A DNA stretch of 64,000 bases from Echinicola strongylocentroti (GTDB lineage: Bacteria; Bacteroidota; Bacteroidia; Cytophagales; Cyclobacteriaceae). Each line of letters starts with the position of its first letter. Position 1 is the first letter of the stretch. A program made the position numbers and the translations under genes. The notes under the pieces are model-generated. The model had not been told where the DNA came from. It did no database searches and saw only the letters and a list, made by a program, of their open reading frames with translations. Below are positions 34,417 to 42,549 of this stretch, one piece after another. The DNA is taken from NCBI RefSeq assembly GCF_003260975.1, contig NZ_CP030041.1, positions 5,645,501-5,709,500 on the forward strand. Reading direction: 5' to 3'.

Positions 34417-37400
34417 ATGGACCTTAAATTCGATAATCAAATGATAATTTATAGATTGAAAATTGCATCATTGGTTCTTGCGCTTTTTAGTTTGTCCATA
34501 GTGGCTTTTGGACAGAACAAAAAGAATGTGGCCGAAATGGACATTCAGTCGCGCATAGTGGACAACAACGGAGAACCAATTAAGAATGCGCAAATCACAC
34601 TTGGTGAAGGACTATTGCAGACCTTTACCGATAGCAACGGGGAATTTTCCCTAAAGGCTCCCGCTGATGGGAAGCTATTGGTGACTGCTCCTGGTTATGA
34701 AGACGTAGTCGTCTCTCTTGGCGAAGGCAGTATCGGAGAACAGTTGATCTTATTAAAAGCCTTGGCTTATGCCTCCGAAAACGACCTTGTCCGATTACCG
34801 ACTTCTATCAATACCAATCAACGCGAGCTCGTTGGCGCTATTGGGAAAGTTTCCGGAGAGGTATTGGAAAAGCAGCCTTCGCTCGTATTCCATAATGTGC
34901 TCCAAGGCAGAGTAGCGGGCCTTACTGTAAGGAATAACGCCAATGGATTGGGAAATAACCTTGCCAGCCTTTATGTGAGAGGATTGGCCAGAGAGGGAGA
35001 CAATTCCGCGTTGACCATTGTAGATGGTATAGAGCGGCCGATTGAGTACCTGAATCCTGAAGAAGTGGAAAGCGTTCAGGTCTTAAAGGATGCCACCAGC
35101 AAAATCCTGTACGGTCCCCGTGCGGCAAATGGCGTGGTAATGATTACAACCAAAAGAGGCCGGGCAAACACACGTGTCATCAAAGCTTCTGCACAATATG
35201 GCGTACGGATGAACACCAGGATGCCTGAATACCTGAACAGTTACCAGTATGCCAACCTTTACAATGAGGCACGTGCAAATGATGGTTTGTCACCGTTTTA
35301 TTCTGAACAGGATCTCCAAGGTTACCTCAATTCTTCCGGAGAAAATGACCTAAGGTATCCAGACGCTGACTATTTGGATTATTTTGTCCGGTCTACTTCA
35401 CCATTTAGAAAGGCCAATATTGAGTATTCCGGTGGTACAGAAGATACAAGGTATGCACTGATATTGGGCTATGTGGGCTCGGAAGGTGTAGAAAAGATAG
35501 GTGAAACAGCTACTCAGGACCGTCTTAACATCAGGGGCAATTTGGATGTACAGGTTACTCCTGCCTTGCGGGCATTTATCGATGGTAACGGAATCATCGA
35601 AAGTAGAAGCTGGGGCAAGCTGCACCAGAATCAAGTGTTTGACGATATCAAAACGCATCGGCCCAATGAGTATCCCTTTGTGATCAATGACCCTAACTTT
35701 CAAGGAGAGACCACTGAGGTAGGGGTAGAGAAGATACCACCACTGGGAGGAAGCTACCTACGGCCCCAAAGTCTCTATGGTGACATGGTGTATGGAGGAT
35801 TTCAGGAGTACCAGTTTTTCTATGGCCAGACCAATTTTGGGCTGGAACTGGACATGGGTGCCATTACCCCTGGCCTGTCTGGCAAAACAGTATTGACTTT
35901 TGATAGCTACCAATACCATAGTGCCAACCAGATCAATAATCCCATTCGGTATGAAAGAAGCTATGTCACAGGGCCATCTGGAGCGGACAGCATTGCTTAT
36001 GTCCAGTTGAACAATAGGACAATCTCGGGCAATAGAAGTGAAAGTGGTAATAATATGAGCCGAAATATTGGTTGGATGTCAAATATCGATTACGATAGAC
36101 GGTTTGACAAACATGGAGTGAAGGCAAATCTTTCTCATTTCTATTACTTCAGTGATCACACTAACAACCGTCAAAATACAGCCAATACCAATAGTTTCTT
36201 GCGTACTGCCTATAGCTATGATGATAGGTTATATGTAGAAGCTACTGGAGCTGTCATGGGAAGCAATCGTTTTGCCGAAGGCAATAGGTATAAATTCTTC
36301 CCTGCGGTGGGGGCATCATGGATCCTTTCGGAGGAATCTTTTATGAATACCACCCCTTGGGTCAATTTCATGAAGGTGAAGTCCAGCTTTGGGGTTATTG
36401 GATATGACAGGGGCACTAGTTATTACCTGTACGATACTCGATACTCCGACAACGGGAATGTTTCCTTTGGTGAAAGAAACCAAAATGGAGTTCCACGAAC
36501 AGGTTTTAATAATTATGGAAATCCTGATTTGAAATGGGAGACCTCTAGGGAATTTAATATTGGCGTAGAAGGATTGATGCTAAATAACAGCCTACACGTA
36601 GAGGCCAATTACTTTAATGAACTGCGCTCCAATATCATTGTCGACAACCCTACTTCCGTATATTCTTCCTTGAGTGGTTCGCTAAACAAGCCGTTGAACT
36701 TGGGCGAAGTCGCTAATCAAGGGGTGGAGGCCAGCATAAGCTGGTTAAATAATACACAAGACCTTAGCTACCGAATCGGTGCGAATATCCTGTACGTCAA
36801 AAACAAGATCAAAAGTACCGATCAAGTGGATTACCCAGAAGAATATCTTCAGAAGACGGGTCAGTCAGTAGACGCTATATCCGGTATGGTGGACAATGGT
36901 CTCTTCCGGGAGGAGGCTGCTCTCGGGAATGCGCCTTTTCAGGCTTTCGGTCCTTATGGCGTAGGGAATATTGCCTATCAGGATCAAAACGGTGATGATA
37001 TTATCGATGAGCGTGATCAACGGTTCATTGGTAATTCTTTTCCAAGAACTACCTTGGGGATCGACCTTGACATTACCTATAAAGGCTTTGGGCTTTATGT
37101 ATTGGGCACCTCCGAGCTGGGAGTGGACAAGATGCTGAACAATAGCTATTACCGGAATGACGGGGAAGAGAAGTATTCAGCCTATACATTGGATCGTTTT
37201 CACCCGGTGAACAATCCCAATGGCCAAGTACCTGCCTTGACTACCTATCAGGCTACCAATGACTTTAGGAATTCGACTTTCTGGATGGAAGATGCTTCAT
37301 TCTTCAGGTTGAAGAACGTTGAGTTAAGCTATAGTATTTCGAATGGAGCTTGGGTAGTGAAAAATGTAAAATTCTATGCGAGAGGAACCAACTTGTTTGT

Positions 37401-37503
37401 GATTTCCAAAATCAAAGACCTGGATCCCGAGGTACCTAATGCAGGAGTGGACAATTACCCTATTTTCAGGACCATTACTGGTGGTGTATCTGTTAGTTTC
37501 TAA
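34417..37503 (+). CDS. SusC-like TonB-dependent transporter with a divergent pre-plug segment
   Basis: Second transporter of the tandem, about 1028 aa. The ATG at 34417, one base after the preceding stop, is preferred; the ATG at 34441 is an alternative and both lead into the signal peptide ending VAFGQ. A carboxypeptidase-regulatory-like domain (about 35-110; RIVDNNGEPIKNAQI) is followed by a plug with RGLAREGDNSALTIVDGIER and VLKDATSKILYGPRAANG. Unlike the other three SusC proteins here, it lacks the EVVVVGYG-type segment before the plug; the corresponding region reads ENDLVRLPTSINTNQRELVG. The barrel is complete and ends GGVSVSF. It may use a divergent TonB-box region. susD follows after 5 nt. 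Confidence 0.93.
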   Translation: MDLKFDNQMIIYRLKIASLVLALFSLSIVAFGQNKKNVAEMDIQSRIVDNNGEPIKNAQITLGEGLLQTFTDSNGEFSLKAPADGKLLVTAPGYEDVVVSLGEGSIGEQLILLKALAYASENDLVRLPTSINTNQRELVGAIGKVSGEVLEKQPSLVFHNVLQGRVAGLTVRNNANGLGNNLASLYVRGLAREGDNSALTIVDGIERPIEYLNPEEVESVQVLKDATSKILYGPRAANGVVMITTKRGRANTRVIKASAQYGVRMNTRMPEYLNSYQYANLYNEARANDGLSPFYSEQDLQGYLNSSGENDLRYPDADYLDYFVRSTSPFRKANIEYSGGTEDTRYALILGYVGSEGVEKIGETATQDRLNIRGNLDVQVTPALRAFIDGNGIIESRSWGKLHQNQVFDDIKTHRPNEYPFVINDPNFQGETTEVGVEKIPPLGGSYLRPQSLYGDMVYGGFQEYQFFYGQTNFGLELDMGAITPGLSGKTVLTFDSYQYHSANQINNPIRYERSYVTGPSGADSIAYVQLNNRTISGNRSESGNNMSRNIGWMSNIDYDRRFDKHGVKANLSHFYYFSDHTNNRQNTANTNSFLRTAYSYDDRLYVEATGAVMGSNRFAEGNRYKFFPAVGASWILSEESFMNTTPWVNFMKVKSSFGVIGYDRGTSYYLYDTRYSDNGNVSFGERNQNGVPRTGFNNYGNPDLKWETSREFNIGVEGLMLNNSLHVEANYFNELRSNIIVDNPTSVYSSLSGSLNKPLNLGEVANQGVEASISWLNNTQDLSYRIGANILYVKNKIKSTDQVDYPEEYLQKTGQSVDAISGMVDNGLFREEAALGNAPFQAFGPYGVGNIAYQDQNGDDIIDERDQRFIGNSFPRTTLGIDLDITYKGFGLYVLGTSELGVDKMLNNSYYRNDGEEKYSAYTLDRFHPVNNPNGQVPALTTYQATNDFRNSTFWMEDASFFRLKNVELSYSISNGAWVVKNVKFYARGTNLFVISKIKDLDPEVPNAGVDNYPIFRTITGGVSVSF

Positions 37504-37508
37504 ATCCG

Positions 37509-39290
37509 ATGACAATGAGAAATCAAAATACTACATATAAAAAGATAGCATTTTATGGCATGATGCTGTTAGGAATGACATCATGTAGCGAAGCCCTGGA
37601 TCCAGTATTGGATAATACATACGGAGAGGATTTTGCCTATGGACTTCCAGAAAAGACCGAAGGCTTCTTAATGAACGCCTATGCCAATGTACCGGGGAGT
37701 TTTGTGGCCGAATATGGAGGCGACTTCTTGGATGTGGCCACGGACAATGCCACCACCAACGCTTTTGGCAGTGCATTGTATCGTGTGTCTGCTGGTGCCA
37801 TCAGTCCTGCTAATAATCCAGTAGGTAACTGGAACAATGCTTACAACCAGTTTAGGAATATTCATATTTTTCTGGAAAATGGCCTTGGTGACAATGTCAC
37901 CTATAACTTGTCCGATCCAGATGCAGATATGGCCAAGAGGATGAACCTGAAAGGAGATGCCTTCTACCTTCGTGCTTGGTGGGGCTTTACCCTCCTGAAG
38001 CAATATGGTGGCAAGGCAGCCAACGGGGAAGCCTTAGGCTACCCAATAGTGCTGTCATCTGAAGAATATAGTGAGACCAGTGGCCTAGAGGATATCCAGA
38101 GGAATACCTATGAGGAATGCGTGGAGCAGATAGTCAAGGATTTGGACTCTGCCTACCTTTACCTCCCCAAAACCTACACTGGAGGAGACCCTATCGTAGG
38201 TGTACAGCAATTGGGAAGAGCTGATAAACAAAACGTTCGTGCTCTTAAATCCCGAGTGGCCGTGTACGCCGCCAGTCCTGCCAACCAATCTGATGAGGTG
38301 GTTTCCATCGCAGGAATGGGAAGCTTTAATGTGCTGAATGAAGCGGCATTTGTCCAGAAATGGGTAGATGCAGCAGAATATTCCCAAGAGGCTATCGAAG
38401 AAGTAGGCAACTTCTCCAGTCTGAAAACAGGTGATTTTAACAATAATACCAGCCCCGGAGAATTTGTTTGGAGGACTTATCATAATAATAGGGACCTTGA
38501 AAACAAAAATTACCCCATATCTGAATTCGGTCAGGCAAGAACCAGTCCTTCCCAAAACCTCGTGGATGCTTATCCCATGCAGAATGGCTACCCAATAGAC
38601 GATCCCAGAGCTGGATTTGACCCTGAAAATCCCTATGCAAACAGGGATCCCAGACTGGACTTGACCATTTTCTATAATGGCCAGACCTTGGATGGCCAGG
38701 CGTTGGAAATCTATGAGGGAGGTAAAGACTCCAAAGCGAGGAACCAGCAAAACACCCGTACTGGCTATTATCTGCGAAAGTGGCTTTCTGTTCAGAACGG
38801 CATGTTGGATCCGGTCAGTCCGACTAATGACCACCACAACCACGCTTTGATCCGTAAGACAGAAGTATACCTTAACTTTGCGGAGGCTTCCAATGAGGCT
38901 TTTGGCCCGACGGCCGTAGGGCCTGAGATGAGCCAGTCTGCCGTGGAGGTGATCAAGTCCATCCGCTCTGCTGCGGGCATCACCGATAATTCCTATGTGG
39001 ATGAAGTCGCCGCCCAAGGAAAAGAGGCTTTCAGGGAATTTATCCAAAACGAGCGTAGATTGGAATTGGCTTTTGAAAATCACCGGTACTGGGATTTGAG
39101 AAGATGGATCATGCCACTAAACGAGACCGTTCGTGGTGTGAGGATTTTGAAAGGAGAAGAGGGTGATCTTTCATTTGAAGAGTTCACTGTAGAGGAAAGG
39201 AAATTTGACGATGTCAAATACTATTACCATCCCCTTCCTTATGATGAATTGGTCAAAAGTCCTCAAATGATCGATAATAAAGGTTGGTAA
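37509..39290 (+). CDS. SusD/RagB-like lipoprotein, partner of the 34417 transporter
   Basis: Surface glycan-binding lipoprotein, 593 aa (ATG at 37515 is an equally possible start). Lipobox GMTSC, lipidated at C26. TPR-like region includes RNIHIFLENGLGDN and KGDAFYLRAWWGFTLLKQYG. The C-terminal signature is NERRLELAFENHRYWDLRRW and the protein ends MIDNKGW. It sits 5 nt after its susC and 14 nt before the glycan-binding accessory gene, completing a five-gene transport/binding operon. A 332-codon frame on the opposite strand is regarded as a shadow. Confidence 0.95.
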   Translation: MTMRNQNTTYKKIAFYGMMLLGMTSCSEALDPVLDNTYGEDFAYGLPEKTEGFLMNAYANVPGSFVAEYGGDFLDVATDNATTNAFGSALYRVSAGAISPANNPVGNWNNAYNQFRNIHIFLENGLGDNVTYNLSDPDADMAKRMNLKGDAFYLRAWWGFTLLKQYGGKAANGEALGYPIVLSSEEYSETSGLEDIQRNTYEECVEQIVKDLDSAYLYLPKTYTGGDPIVGVQQLGRADKQNVRALKSRVAVYAASPANQSDEVVSIAGMGSFNVLNEAAFVQKWVDAAEYSQEAIEEVGNFSSLKTGDFNNNTSPGEFVWRTYHNNRDLENKNYPISEFGQARTSPSQNLVDAYPMQNGYPIDDPRAGFDPENPYANRDPRLDLTIFYNGQTLDGQALEIYEGGKDSKARNQQNTRTGYYLRKWLSVQNGMLDPVSPTNDHHNHALIRKTEVYLNFAEASNEAFGPTAVGPEMSQSAVEVIKSIRSAAGITDNSYVDEVAAQGKEAFREFIQNERRLELAFENHRYWDLRRWIMPLNETVRGVRILKGEEGDLSFEEFTVEERKFDDVKYYYHPLPYDELVKSPQMIDNKGW

Positions 39291-39304
39291 AAATTAAATA
39301 AACA

Positions 39305-40243
39305 ATGATGAGACACAGTAAAATATATATTGGGATTTTCCTTTTACTTACAGGATTGTTTTCTTGTGAGCCATACGAGGATTATTTGGGAGACTTTGAT
39401 TATTCGATTGTATATTTTGGTACCCAAAAGCCTTTGAGAACCATAGTCGCCTACGATAATATGGAGTTTAAAGTGGGTGTAGCCCTTGGTGGCAAAAGAA
39501 GCAATGAGGTCGATGAATATGCTGATTTTTCCGTCGACCCAAGCTTGTTGGATGACGACACCTTCACTGAGGGAAATGACTTTGAGCTACTTCCAGCTGA
39601 TTATTATTCCCTGAGCAATGACAGCCGAATGGTCATCCCAGCGGGTAAATTTATCGGTGATGTGACCGTGACCTTGGACAGGGAGGCTTTTACCAGTGAC
39701 CCTAAGGCACTTTCTACTACCTATGCATTGCCGATCAGGATTACTGGCAGTTCATTGGATTCTATATCTAGCGGCAATTATGATGAAGCTGGTAATGTGA
39801 TCAACCCACCTAAAGATTATACCATATTGGTGGTAAAATACATCAGCCCCTACCATGGAACCTACTATCATAAAGGTACCCAGCAGGAGTTGGATGAAAA
39901 TGGGGAGTTGATCGAGGAGACGGTGTACAATAATGATGACCTGAGCAAAAATGGCACTTGGGCTTTGTCTACTGTGGATAGAACCCAAGTGATGACTCCT
40001 GCTCTAGGAGACAATATATCTGGCTCGATGGTGCTAAACGTCAACGAAAGTAATAATGAGGTGGCGATCTCCACCACGGATGATAACATCGTTGATTTGG
40101 TAGGAACCGCAACCTATAATGCCGACGAAAGAACGTTTTATTTGGATTATTCCTTTACCCGTAATGCGAGGAATTTTACGGTTCAGGATACCCTTGTCCT
40201 GAGAAGAGCTCCTGAACTGGATCTTGGATTTGAAGAATGGTAA
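39305..40243 (+). CDS. DUF1735/DUF4361-type surface glycan-binding lipoprotein
   Basis: Accessory surface lipoprotein in the SusE/F position, expected to bind the polysaccharide and hand it to the SusCD complex. 312 aa; lipobox GLFSC (C21) followed by EPYED. An N-terminal Ig-like DUF1735 domain (about 28-170; YSIVYFGTQKPLRTI, MVIPAGKFIGDVTVTL) is followed by a DUF4361-like domain (about 175-305; ISPYHGTYYHKGTQ, WALSTVDRTQVMTPALGD, FYLDYSFTRNARNFTVQDTLVLRR). Last gene of the operon; an intrinsic terminator follows 35 nt downstream. Sequence does not indicate the ligand. Confidence 0.85.
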   Translation: MMRHSKIYIGIFLLLTGLFSCEPYEDYLGDFDYSIVYFGTQKPLRTIVAYDNMEFKVGVALGGKRSNEVDEYADFSVDPSLLDDDTFTEGNDFELLPADYYSLSNDSRMVIPAGKFIGDVTVTLDREAFTSDPKALSTTYALPIRITGSSLDSISSGNYDEAGNVINPPKDYTILVVKYISPYHGTYYHKGTQQELDENGELIEETVYNNDDLSKNGTWALSTVDRTQVMTPALGDNISGSMVLNVNESNNEVAISTTDDNIVDLVGTATYNADERTFYLDYSFTRNARNFTVQDTLVLRRAPELDLGFEEW

Positions 40244-40277
40244 GAATAATGCAATAGCGTTGGTGTCAAAATAGTAT

Positions 40278-40312
40278 AAATCTACCCTGATCATGATTGG
40301 GGTAGATTTTTT
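40278..40312 (+). terminator. Intrinsic terminator closing the tandem susCD operon
   Basis: A perfect 10-bp stem, AAATCTACCC with GGGTAGATTT, around a 12-nt loop, running into TTTTTT. Confidence 0.88.
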
Positions 40313-40546
40313 ACTGATCCAGCGACCCTTGCTTTTTCTGAGATGCAGTGTTTACCGAGCTTCCGAAGCTGGTCCGGATCAGTTTTTAGGGGGCAATAAC
40401 GACATCCATCTCCAAACTAACTGATTTTCTTGCACTTTCAGTCTTTACCGATATCAGTCGGGACAGGCTGCGATGATTCCTAATGCATAATCCGGGTTTA
40501 ACAAAGATAAGTGCTGCTTTTACTTCTGACTCCCTAACGATAAAAA
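40313..40546. other. Intergenic region with a truncated palindromic element
   Basis: After the terminator there is about 95 bases of unassigned sequence, then the right half of the long palindromic repeat (40409-40502). Its end is 44 nt from the sulfatase start codon. No gene is present. Confidence 0.5.
40409..40502. repeat. MITE-like palindromic repeat, right half only (copy F)
   Basis: TCTCCAAACTAACTGATTTTC through CTAATGCATAATCCGGGTTT aligns with the right half of copies E (24464-24659) and G (59112-59289). The left half is missing, indicating truncation after insertion. Confidence 0.75.
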
Positions 40547-42526
40547 ATGAAATTTCATAAGTATAGCCTTCTGGCTTGGATGACCTGTCTACTGATGGCA
40601 GCAGGCAGCGGGCTTTCTCTTGCCCAAGAGCAGGAAAAGCCCAATATCCTTTTTTTGGTGATAGAAGATACTTCACCGTACCTACTTCCCGCATATGGGA
40701 ATGAGGCGATTGATACGCCCAACCTGAACTTTCTGTCTGATCACGGCGTGACATTCGACAATGTTTTTTCCAATGCACCCTACTGTTCTCCGGCGAGGTC
40801 TTCGCTGATTTCAGGCAGTTATGCCACTACTTACGCCACCGACTGGCATAGGAATAATATGATCGTCCCAATGGAGTATTTTTTTCCGCAATATCTCCGT
40901 CAGGCGGGATACTATACAGTCAATGCAGGGAAGACAGATTATAATGTCACCAAGTCTGTTCAGAAGGAAGCATATCCAGTCACTTGGGATGGGCTAAGTG
41001 GCTACAGAAGTGACGATGGAAAATCCCCTAACGCCACCTATAATGCCGTCGAAAGAGGGAGCCGGCCATTTTTTGCCCAGTTTAACAATCACACCACCCA
41101 TATGAGCAGGATGACATCGGTAACTGTGGATATTCGCGAGCCACTGGAATTGGCGATGGAAGATGTCCAGTTGCCGCCTCACGTCCCTGATCTCCCCGAA
41201 ACCCGGGCTGATTATGCCCTGCACCTCGAAGGTGTCCAAGATACCGATGCATGGGTAGGCGTGTTTTTGGAAGACCTTAAAAAGCGAAAACTACTCCAAA
41301 ACACGATTATTTTCTTTTTCTCCGATCATGGAGGCTGCCTACCGAGAGGCAAAGCTTTTCCTTTTGAGTCTGGTATGAAGCCAGCGTTGATCGTATATGC
41401 TCCGGAAAAGTGGAAGCACCTCTTGCCCGCAAAACCGGGCAGCCGTTCAGACCAACTGGTGGAGTTTGTGGATTTTGGTCCCACATTATTGAGCGTGGCG
41501 GGATCGGATGTCCCGGATCATATGCAAGGGAAGGCTTTTATGGGAAAAGCAACAACACCACGAAAATATGCTTACGGCTTCAGGACCAATTCAGAAGATC
41601 ATTTTGACCCGTCCAGGGTAGTGGCAGACGAACGATTCTATTACATAAAAAATTACACTCCCTACAAGCGCCATGGTCTCAAGCAGTCCTTTCAGTGGGG
41701 AATGCCAGCCCAGCAGGCTTGGGACAGCTACTTTTATCTTGGCCATCCAGTGGAGCCCTTTAGGGAATACTATGAACCAAAGCCGCAAGAGTACCTCTTC
41801 GACATGAAGAGGGATCCTTATGGTATTATAAACCTTGCCCAAGATCCGGCTCATGGCCAAAAGCTACAGGAGCTCCGGCGGGAAGCCGCCAGTCATGTAC
41901 AGGAAACAGGTGATTTGGGTTTTTTCCCAAAGGATATCAGGGATGAATTTACCGATTCAGGTAAGTCACTTTATCAATGGGTAAAGGATTCCAACTATGA
42001 CCTAAAAGGAATGCATGACCTGGTGGAGAAAGCAGCATCACCTCAGGTAGACGATATGGGGGATTTTCTAAAGGGCCTAAGTAGTGAGCGCCCAGAGTGG
42101 AGGTGGTGGGCACTATCAGGAATAGCTTACCTCGCTCAGGAAGAAAAAATATCCGAGGGGAGTGAAGAAATCATGCAGCAGTTAAGTGCCGAAAATTATC
42201 AAAGTGTCAGAGCTATAGCAGCAGAAGCCCTTGTTTACCTCAATGCCCCCAAGGGATTGGAATTGTTGGTGGAGGAGTGTAAGGAAGGAAACACGTTCGC
42301 TGCTTCTTCCCTCGAAAATATCGGTCACCGGGCACTTCCGGTGATGGATGAGATCAGGGAACTGGCCAAGACAGCTGATGCTGGAAGGGTTCGGTTTCAA
42401 GCCCGAAGCATCCTTATCAATTTTGGTATGATGGATATGGATGAGCTTTTCACAGCCAAAAGTATCCAACGTTTTATACAAGGGCATCGCCACAGGGTGA
42501 GCCACCCAATGCCGACGATTCCATAA
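40547..42526 (+). CDS. Family S1 sulfatase with C-terminal HEAT-like repeats
   Basis: Secreted sulfatase, 659 aa, signal peptide ending SLAQ (about residue 27). Metal-site strand LFLVIEDTSPYLLPAYG differs from the usual DD pair by having ED. The formylglycine signature is C80-S-P-A-R (PYCSPARSSLISG). FSDHGGCLPRGKAFPFE is the second metal-binding segment. The catalytic domain ends about residue 470; the last 150 residues consist of helical repeats (RWWALSGIAYLAQ, VRAIAAEALVYL, RFQARSILINFG) resembling HEAT repeats. This layout recalls the heparan-sulfatase-like branch of S1. It is followed after 23 nt by the glycosidase at 42550, which probably shares its transcript. Confidence 0.92.
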   Translation: MKFHKYSLLAWMTCLLMAAGSGLSLAQEQEKPNILFLVIEDTSPYLLPAYGNEAIDTPNLNFLSDHGVTFDNVFSNAPYCSPARSSLISGSYATTYATDWHRNNMIVPMEYFFPQYLRQAGYYTVNAGKTDYNVTKSVQKEAYPVTWDGLSGYRSDDGKSPNATYNAVERGSRPFFAQFNNHTTHMSRMTSVTVDIREPLELAMEDVQLPPHVPDLPETRADYALHLEGVQDTDAWVGVFLEDLKKRKLLQNTIIFFFSDHGGCLPRGKAFPFESGMKPALIVYAPEKWKHLLPAKPGSRSDQLVEFVDFGPTLLSVAGSDVPDHMQGKAFMGKATTPRKYAYGFRTNSEDHFDPSRVVADERFYYIKNYTPYKRHGLKQSFQWGMPAQQAWDSYFYLGHPVEPFREYYEPKPQEYLFDMKRDPYGIINLAQDPAHGQKLQELRREAASHVQETGDLGFFPKDIRDEFTDSGKSLYQWVKDSNYDLKGMHDLVEKAASPQVDDMGDFLKGLSSERPEWRWWALSGIAYLAQEEKISEGSEEIMQQLSAENYQSVRAIAAEALVYLNAPKGLELLVEECKEGNTFAASSLENIGHRALPVMDEIRELAKTADAGRVRFQARSILINFGMMDMDELFTAKSIQRFIQGHRHRVSHPMPTIP

Positions 42527-42549
42527 AATCCTATAAGATATTACGACCT

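Noticed and set aside
38085..39083. 332-codon frame antisense to the third susD
   Set aside because: Same reasoning: shadow of a well-supported gene. A similar 279-codon frame antisense to the susD at 32577 was also dismissed.
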